Source of the DNA: CAKZYD01 sp039814715
GTDB taxonomy: Bacteria; Pseudomonadota; Alphaproteobacteria; Sphingomonadales; CAKZYD01
Length of the DNA stretch: 64,000 nt
Reading direction: 5' to 3'
Assembly (NCBI GenBank): GCA_039814715.1
Contig: JBCCAR010000015.1
Location: 1 to 64,000 of the forward strand
Shown here: piece by piece, positions 58,378-64,000 of the stretch
Numbering within the stretch: position 1 is the first letter of the stretch
Layout of the letters: every line of letters starts with the position of its first letter
Translations under genes and position numbers: made by a program
Notes under the pieces: generated by a model
Told to the model about the DNA's origin: nothing
Seen by the model: only the letters and a program-made list of their open reading frames with translations
Databases searched by the model: none

Positions 58378-60717
58378 ATGGCTCAAAATTTTCATGTCTT
58401 TGAGAACGTCACCCAGCCGCTTGAAGCGAGTGAGGACGCCGCTGCGCCGTTCCGGTCTTCACGCTGGATGCGCTTTGTGCGCTGGACGCGGCGGGTTGAT
58501 TTAGCACCTAAGCTTGAACTACTCCTCGCCATATTAGCCATTGCCGCCGGGTTTATAGCCTACAGCGTTTTCACCGGCAGTGAAGACCCTCTTCAGGGCG
58601 ATACACGTCATACGTCCGTCACGCTAGTGATCGCTATCCTGATTTTACCAATTTTGGGGCTTACGGCCTTAATCGCACGCCGCTTATACCACTTGGTAGC
58701 CGAGCGCCGCCGCCGCTCTGCAGGGTCACGCCTTCAAGGGCGTATTGCGCTTATTTTTGCCGCGGTTGCCGTTGTTCCAACGCTGCTAATCGGTATCTTT
58801 GCATCATTGCTGTTTGAGTTCGGTTTTCAGGTTTGGTTCTCAGAGCGTGTCCGCACCGTCCTCGATAACGCTGCGCAGGTTGCGGAAGGCTATGTGCGCG
58901 AGCATCGCAAGATCATTGAAGCAGATTTATTTGCCATGGCGAATGATTTAAACCGAGGTTCCTTGCTGTATCAGGGGAATTCTGAAGCCTTGCAGCAAGA
59001 AGTATTTCGCCAAGCGGCCATTCGTTCGCTCAATGAAGCGATCATCTTTGATAACAACATGAATGTGATGGCGCGGGCCAGCTTTAACCTCTCTACAACA
59101 GCGGCGGGAATTTCTCGCGGGGACTTGGAACGCGCCAGCGGCGGCGAGCTGGTCATGATTGACGATGTGTCGCGTGATACGGACCGCGTTGGCGCACTCC
59201 TCAAGCTGAGCAGTTTTTTTAACGCCTATCTCTATGTGAGCCGGCAAGTTGATCCGTTGGTGATGGCCAGTTATATTGATGGCCAAGCATCTTTGTCGCA
59301 ATATCAAGAACTCGAAAACCAGCGCGCAACAGCACAGATCCGTTTTAATTTGATGCTTGTCAGCGTCGCAGCGGCGTTATTGTTAGCAGCCATTATGCTT
59401 GGCCTGTGGTTTGCCACCAAACTCACGCAGCCCATCTCCCACTTAGTCAGTGCCGCCGAACAGGTACGGCTTGGCAATTTAACCACGCGGGTGCCTCTGA
59501 AAGGGTCCATGGACGAAGTTGGCACGCTCGCACGCGCCTTTAACCGAATGACCAGCCAGCTGCAGGGGCAGCGGCAGAAGCTGATTTCGACGAATGAAGA
59601 GCTGGAGATGCGGCGCCTCTTTATTGAGGCCGTTCTAGAAGGTGTGTCTGCTGGCGTCATCGGTTTAACCCCAGGCGGCATTGTTAACGTCATTAATCGC
59701 TCCGCAGCAGAACTACTGGGCCTGAGTTCAACGGAGGCCGTGATGGGTAAATCGCTGGCGGACTTTGCGCCAGCGCTCGATCCCTTGCGTGTAACCCTGG
59801 AAGACACGCCGCAAACGAGCTTGGAGACCCAAGTTGAAGTGATGGTTGGCGACACACTGCGCACCCTTGATGTGCGCGTGTCTGCTGAACTCGACCGCGA
59901 TGATGTGACAGGCTATGTCCTCACTTTTGATGACATGACGCAGCAACTGTCCTATCAGCGCCGCGCCGCTTGGGCGGACGTTGCACGGCGTATCGCCCAT
60001 GAAATTAAAAATCCACTGACCCCAATTCAGTTGTCAGCAGAACGCTTGCAGCGCAAATACCTATGCCAAATCGATGTTGACCCGGCCATATTTGAGCGGT
60101 GCACACAAACCATTATTCGGCAAGTCAGCGACCTTAGAAATATGGTCGATGAATTTTCGTCTTTTGCGCGCATGCCAGCGCCTATTTTTAAGCGTGATGA
60201 CATGCGCGACGTTCTTCGCCAGTCCGTCTTTTTGCATGAAGTTGCGAACCCGGACGTGTCCTTTGTCATGACGCTGCCCAAAGGGCCTGTGGTGGTGCCA
60301 TGCGATCGGCGTTTGCTGGCGCAAGCGGTCACCAACATTTTGAAGAATGCGCTGGAGAGTATTTCGAGCCTGCATGAGGAAAACCCGGACGCGCCAGGGG
60401 GCGAGATAAGTATTTTGATGACCCAAAGCGAAGACTGCATCGGCGTTTGCCTGTCCGACAATGGGCGGGGCTTGCCTGTCGCAGAACGCCTAAAGCTGAC
60501 CGAGCCTTATGTCACGACCCGCGTGAAGGGCACAGGTCTAGGCCTGGCCATTGTTAAGAAAATCATGGAAGACCATGGCGCGGATATTGATTTGAGTGAC
60601 GCTGATAGCGGCGGCGCGCAAGTGACGCTGCGCTTCCCAATCGACGCGCTCGAAGCGCGCTTTCGCCGTTTTCGCCAAACCAGCAGCGCTGACGGCGACG
60701 TTATAGGAGCAGTGTAA
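58378..60717 (+). CDS. ntrY: Sensor histidine kinase NtrY
   Basis: 779 residues from the ATG at 58378. Membrane helices (about 45-65, 80-105, 125-150 and 310-335) flank a periplasmic part. A HAMP domain (near 335-390, LTQPISHLVSAAEQVRLGNLTTRVPL) is followed by a PAS domain (400-500), HisKA with RRIAHEIKNPLTPIQLSAERLQ, and the ATPase domain VCLSDNGRGLPVAER and GTGLGLAIVKKIMEDHG. It pairs with NtrX. ntrX begins one base after its stop. Confidence 0.96.
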   Translation: MAQNFHVFENVTQPLEASEDAAAPFRSSRWMRFVRWTRRVDLAPKLELLLAILAIAAGFIAYSVFTGSEDPLQGDTRHTSVTLVIAILILPILGLTALIARRLYHLVAERRRRSAGSRLQGRIALIFAAVAVVPTLLIGIFASLLFEFGFQVWFSERVRTVLDNAAQVAEGYVREHRKIIEADLFAMANDLNRGSLLYQGNSEALQQEVFRQAAIRSLNEAIIFDNNMNVMARASFNLSTTAAGISRGDLERASGGELVMIDDVSRDTDRVGALLKLSSFFNAYLYVSRQVDPLVMASYIDGQASLSQYQELENQRATAQIRFNLMLVSVAAALLLAAIMLGLWFATKLTQPISHLVSAAEQVRLGNLTTRVPLKGSMDEVGTLARAFNRMTSQLQGQRQKLISTNEELEMRRLFIEAVLEGVSAGVIGLTPGGIVNVINRSAAELLGLSSTEAVMGKSLADFAPALDPLRVTLEDTPQTSLETQVEVMVGDTLRTLDVRVSAELDRDDVTGYVLTFDDMTQQLSYQRRAAWADVARRIAHEIKNPLTPIQLSAERLQRKYLCQIDVDPAIFERCTQTIIRQVSDLRNMVDEFSSFARMPAPIFKRDDMRDVLRQSVFLHEVANPDVSFVMTLPKGPVVVPCDRRLLAQAVTNILKNALESISSLHEENPDAPGGEISILMTQSEDCIGVCLSDNGRGLPVAERLKLTEPYVTTRVKGTGLGLAIVKKIMEDHGADIDLSDADSGGAQVTLRFPIDALEARFRRFRQTSSADGDVIGAV

Positions 60718-60718
60718 A

Positions 60719-62119
60719 ATGGCCCTCGATATTCTTGTGGTTGATGACGAGCAGGATATCTGCGACCTGATCTCTGGTATTTTAAGCGACGAAGGCTATG
60801 AAACGCGCACAGCGCTGACTAGCACAGAGGCGCTTGAAGCGATTGCCAGCAGGCGGCCTTCGCTTGTGGTGCTGGATATTTGGTTGCAAGGCTCTGAGCT
60901 CGACGGTCTTGAAATCCTTGATCGCATCAAAACCAGTGATGCCAGTTTACCGGTGATTATCATCAGTGGGCACGGGAATGTGGAGACCGCCGTGTCCGCC
61001 ATAAAGCGGGGGGCTTATGATTTCATTGAAAAGCCGTTTCAGAGCGATCATCTGCTGCTCATGGTCCAACGTGCGACTGAAGCGGAACGTCTTGCGCGTG
61101 AGAATGAAGAACTGCGCCAGCGTTCTGGTCTTGCCCAGGAGCTGACAGGAAATTCTTCGGCGATCAATCAGACACGGTCTTTGATCCAGAGGATCGCAAA
61201 AACCAACAGCCGGGTGTTGATCTCCGGACCGCCAGGATGCGGCAAAGAAGTGGCAGCGCGCATGCTGCATTCCTTCTCTCCGCGTGCAGACGAACCCTTT
61301 ATCATCGCGAGCGCGGCAAATATAGAGCCAGACCGCATGGAAGCCGAGCTTTTCGGCATCGAGCAGAATGGCGAAGTGGTGCGGCCCGGCCTGCTGGAGC
61401 GTGCGCATGGCGGCATCTTGTTTTTAGACGAAGTGGCCGACATGCCGCGCAATACGCAAGCCAAGATATTGCGCGTCTTAACAGATCAGAGCTTTGAACG
61501 TTTGGGCGGCCGCACGAAGGTCAATGTCAACGTCCGTTTCATAAGCGCGACGTCGAAAGACTTAACCGAACTGATCTCCGTTGGTTCTTTCCGCGAGGAC
61601 CTTTACCATCGCTTGGGGGTGGTTCCCATAGCTGTGCCGCCACTGCGCGATCGCCGGGAGGACATACCTGAACTTGCGAAAGACTTTCTGCTATCGTTGC
61701 AGCCTGGTCGCCGCTCAAACGGGCGCCAATTGCGCGTGAGTGATGATGTGATGGCAGCGCTGCAAGCTTATGAGTGGCCTGGCAATGTGCGCCAGTTGCG
61801 CAATGTGCTCGAACGGATGGTGATTTTAGCGGGGGATGAAGAAACGCTACTCCAATCAGATGCCCTGCCGGCCGAGTTATCTGCTGATACCAACCAGCTT
61901 ATGGAGGTGAACTCTCAAATCAACATTGTGACCTCTTCCTTGCGCGAAGCGCGCGAGGCCTTTGAGCGAGAATATTTGAAAGTTCAAATCCGCCGCTTTT
62001 CCGGTAACATTTCCAAGACAGCTGCCTTTGTTGGCATGGAGCGGTCAGCCTTGCACCGGAAACTGAAGTCCCTCGGCCTGAATATGTCGCGCCGTGATGG
62101 AACGAGCGACGACGCTTAA
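60719..62119 (+). CDS. ntrX: Response regulator NtrX (no GAFTGA loop)
   Basis: 466 residues. Receiver with D53 (VVLDIWLQGSELDGLEIL), AAA+ domain with Walker A ISGPPGCGKEVAARML and Walker B GGILFLDEVADMP, and a C-terminal Fis-type HTH (NISKTAAFVGMERSALHRKLKSLGL). Where NtrC has GHERGAFTGA, this protein reads FGIEQNGEVVRPGLLERA, so the sigma-54 contact loop is missing. It may therefore act with sigma-70 or as a repressor, as reported for some NtrX proteins. It follows ntrY. Confidence 0.95.
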   Translation: MALDILVVDDEQDICDLISGILSDEGYETRTALTSTEALEAIASRRPSLVVLDIWLQGSELDGLEILDRIKTSDASLPVIIISGHGNVETAVSAIKRGAYDFIEKPFQSDHLLLMVQRATEAERLARENEELRQRSGLAQELTGNSSAINQTRSLIQRIAKTNSRVLISGPPGCGKEVAARMLHSFSPRADEPFIIASAANIEPDRMEAELFGIEQNGEVVRPGLLERAHGGILFLDEVADMPRNTQAKILRVLTDQSFERLGGRTKVNVNVRFISATSKDLTELISVGSFREDLYHRLGVVPIAVPPLRDRREDIPELAKDFLLSLQPGRRSNGRQLRVSDDVMAALQAYEWPGNVRQLRNVLERMVILAGDEETLLQSDALPAELSADTNQLMEVNSQINIVTSSLREAREAFEREYLKVQIRRFSGNISKTAAFVGMERSALHRKLKSLGLNMSRRDGTSDDA

Positions 62120-62153
62120 CGATGGCATTTGGGGCAAAGGGTAAGAGGGCGTC

Positions 62154-63530
62154 ATGCGGGTCTTAGTATGCGGGGCAGGGCGCGTGGGCTATTCCATTGC
62201 CCGTAGATTGAGCCAGCAGCGCAATGATGTGATGGTGATTGACCAGTCCGTCGAGCTGATTTCCAATGTGACCGAGGCCCTTGATGTGCAAGGTCTCGTC
62301 GGGTTTGCTTCCTCGCCTGAAGTGCTCGATCAAGCCGACGCGTCTGACGCAGACATGATCATCGCTGTGACGTTGTCTGATGAAGTCAACATGATTGCCT
62401 GCCAGGTGGCACATTCACTGTTTAATGTGCCAACCAAAATTGCCCGGGTCCGCAATCAAGCCTATCTAGGGCGGGCATGGTCTGACTTGTTCAACCGCGA
62501 TAATCTGCCAATTGATGTCATTATTTCGCCAGAGGTGGAAATTGCGGCGGCCATTCAGCGGCGCATTGAGCTGCCAGGCGCGTTCGACATTGTCCCATTT
62601 GCTGGGGGCGAGATTTCTGCCTTGGGCATTCATGTGGACGGCGAATGCCCGGTTGTAGATACCCCGCTGCGCCAACTTGAAACTCTATTCCCAGACTTAG
62701 AACTCACGGTTGTCGGCATCGTCAGAAGCGGACGAATACTGGTACCATCCGCTGATGATATGATGCTCATCGGTGACCGCGCGTACATTACATGCGGAAA
62801 AAGCCAAATCAATCGAGCGCTGGGCGTTTTTGGCAAAGAAACATCAGAAAGTGGCAGGATCGTCATCGCTGGCGGCGGGAATATCGGGTATTTTCTTGCA
62901 AATGACTTGCGCGCCAATGGTATGGCCAAAACGGTGTCTGTTTTGGAAAATGACCGCGAAAGAGCAGAGAAACTCTCTCAACTCTTGCCGGATGTTTCCA
63001 TCCTCCACGGCAGCGCGCTCGATACAGATTTGCTGGATGAGATCGGTGTGTCCAAGGCAGACCGGATCGTCAGTGTCACAAATGATGATGAAGTCAATAT
63101 TCTGGGCGCTTTGCTTGCCAAAAAACTCGGCACGAAACGGGCTATCACGTTGGTGAACAATCCGACCTTTTCGCCGCTTTTAGGCTCTCTTGGGCTCGAT
63201 GTGGTGATTGATCCTCGTGAGATAACCGTGTCAAAAATTCTAGGAGAAATTCGCCGCGGGCGCATTCGCGGTGTTTACTCGCTAGAAGATGGGCGGGCTG
63301 AAATCATTGAAGCGGAAGCGTTAGACACATCCGCGCTTGTCGGGCAAACAATCGCTAAAGCAAAACTGCCCGATGGCATCCGCATTGGGTCTGTCTTGCG
63401 CGATGGTAAGGTTCTTTCTGCCCGCTCAGACACAGTCATAAGAGCCAAGGACCGCGTCGTGATCTTTGCCTTGTCCGACATGGTGAGCAAGGTTGAGCAA
63501 TTGTTTGCCGTTCGTTTGGATTATTTCTAG
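62154..63530 (+). CDS. trkA: Trk potassium uptake regulatory protein TrkA
   Basis: 458 residues with two repeats, each with an NAD-binding Rossmann fold (MRVLVCGAGRVGYSIARRLS at 1 and RIVIAGGGNIGYFLANDL near 233) and a TrkA-C ligand domain (about 140-220 and 370-455). It gates the TrkH channel from the cytoplasmic side. The ntrX-trkA-trkH order is common in alphaproteobacteria. Confidence 0.96.
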   Translation: MRVLVCGAGRVGYSIARRLSQQRNDVMVIDQSVELISNVTEALDVQGLVGFASSPEVLDQADASDADMIIAVTLSDEVNMIACQVAHSLFNVPTKIARVRNQAYLGRAWSDLFNRDNLPIDVIISPEVEIAAAIQRRIELPGAFDIVPFAGGEISALGIHVDGECPVVDTPLRQLETLFPDLELTVVGIVRSGRILVPSADDMMLIGDRAYITCGKSQINRALGVFGKETSESGRIVIAGGGNIGYFLANDLRANGMAKTVSVLENDRERAEKLSQLLPDVSILHGSALDTDLLDEIGVSKADRIVSVTNDDEVNILGALLAKKLGTKRAITLVNNPTFSPLLGSLGLDVVIDPREITVSKILGEIRRGRIRGVYSLEDGRAEIIEAEALDTSALVGQTIAKAKLPDGIRIGSVLRDGKVLSARSDTVIRAKDRVVIFALSDMVSKVEQLFAVRLDYF

Positions 63531-63575
63531 TCAGACGATGTCTATCACCTGGGCGCAAAACGGCAGAAAAGAGCC

Positions 63576-64000
63576 ATGGTAGCGGCGCTGCGCTTGCTTG
63601 GCTGGACGCTTCTGCCGTTCGCAGTTTTTGGCTATGTGGCTTGGGCCGTATCACTTGCTGATCCGCTTGATCCTGCCACCATCGTTTGGTTCGTCTTTGC
63701 AAGCGTGATCCTGTTTGCTGCGATCATGCTGCTAATTATCACCAGCATGGATGATACGAGTACCGGCCGGCTTCAGGCTGTATTTACGCCCTTGTTAGTG
63801 GCTGCCTGCTGCCCGTTGGTCATCGGCCTGCCATTTATCTTTACCGATGTGCTCTCCATGCCCTTCGCTGCATGGTTTGAAGGCGTTAGCGCATTAACAA
63901 CAACGGGCGGCTCTGCAGCGGGACCGCCCACGACGTTGCCAGATGCACTTGTCGTGTGGCGCTGCGTTTGTGAGTGGCTGGGTGGATGGATTTTTATTTG
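63576..64000 (+). CDS. trkH: Trk potassium transporter TrkH (N-terminal part, runs off the window)
   Basis: About 141 residues are visible from the ATG at 63576. Helices near 8-30 (LGWTLLPFAVFGYVAWAV), 38-56 and 70-95, then the first selectivity-filter segment WFEGVSALTTTGGSAAGPP. This is the TrkH/KtrB P-loop motif. It moves K+ across the inner membrane together with TrkA. Confidence 0.9.
   Translation, partial: MVAALRLLGWTLLPFAVFGYVAWAVSLADPLDPATIVWFVFASVILFAAIMLLIITSMDDTSTGRLQAVFTPLLVAACCPLVIGLPFIFTDVLSMPFAAWFEGVSALTTTGGSAAGPPTTLPDALVVWRCVCEWLGGWIFI

Noticed and set aside
1..64000. CRISPR arrays, insertion sequences, prophage, rRNA
   Set aside because: No regularly spaced repeats, transposase, phage or rRNA sequence was seen in any part of the window.

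Overview
The window is a stretch of an alphaproteobacterial chromosome of medium GC content. The gene content fits that class: CckA next to the flagellar export genes, FliX, a DksA with almost no zinc cysteines, the dusB-ntrB-ntrC-ntrY-ntrX-trkA order, a MotE-like protein and a fused IspDF. The run flhB-cckA-recA-alaS and the set fliX/flgI, dksA, flgH-A-G-F, fliL-M resemble Caulobacterales-type genomes. Genus cannot be set from the sequence. The first ~120 bases are out of character: they carry the start of a Bacteroidota-looking sulfatase on the minus strand, joined to the 3' remnant of a flagellin, so either a rearrangement or an assembly join lies there.

Layout. 1-2400: sulfatase fragment, flagellin remnant, flaG and an intact flagellin with a sigma-54 promoter and a terminator. 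2469-8793: sugar genes for a nonulosonic acid (pseudaminate type), namely pseB, pseC, an aldo/keto reductase, a SpsF/PseF-type cytidylyltransferase and a class III aminotransferase on the minus strand, with pseG divergent on the plus strand; pseH and pseI are not here. 8781-16700: flgN-like, flgJ rod-binding, flgI; fliX; dksA; flgH-A-G-F; fliL-fliM. 16703-22713: a DUF6468-like protein, a MotE-like protein, CheZ, two short membrane proteins that look like a divided MotB, and a 973-residue AMIN/TPR periplasmic protein. 22710-27563: fliP, fliO and a stand-alone FlhB-C-terminal-like protein against flgB-flgC-fliE-fliQ-fliR-flhB. 27622-36703: cckA, recA, alaS, a hydrolase-OsmC fusion and an alpha-methylacyl-CoA racemase.

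36711-42218: mixed genes (small motility-like protein, TPR-SPOR lipoprotein, chorismate mutase, glpK, small membrane proteins, tRNA-Ser(TGA), a PEP-CTERM protein). 42295-51972: a long co-directional run for wall and housekeeping work (mltB, rlpA, dacA, tmk, holB, metG, tatD, MBL hydrolase, lipA, ratA-like). 51961-54556 minus: cinA-type amidase, pgpA, a secreted unknown, ispDF. 54712-64000: dusB, ntrB, ntrC, ntrY, ntrX, trkA and the start of trkH, many joined by 4-base overlaps.

How it works together: the nonulosonate genes sit between the flagellins and the flagellar structural genes and probably supply the sugar for flagellin glycosylation. CckA is the class's top regulator of flagellar genes through CtrA. 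Sigma-54 promoters sit before the flagellin, flgI and flgF operons, as expected for a FlbD/FliX-type cascade. No rRNA, CRISPR, insertion sequence or phage gene was seen.
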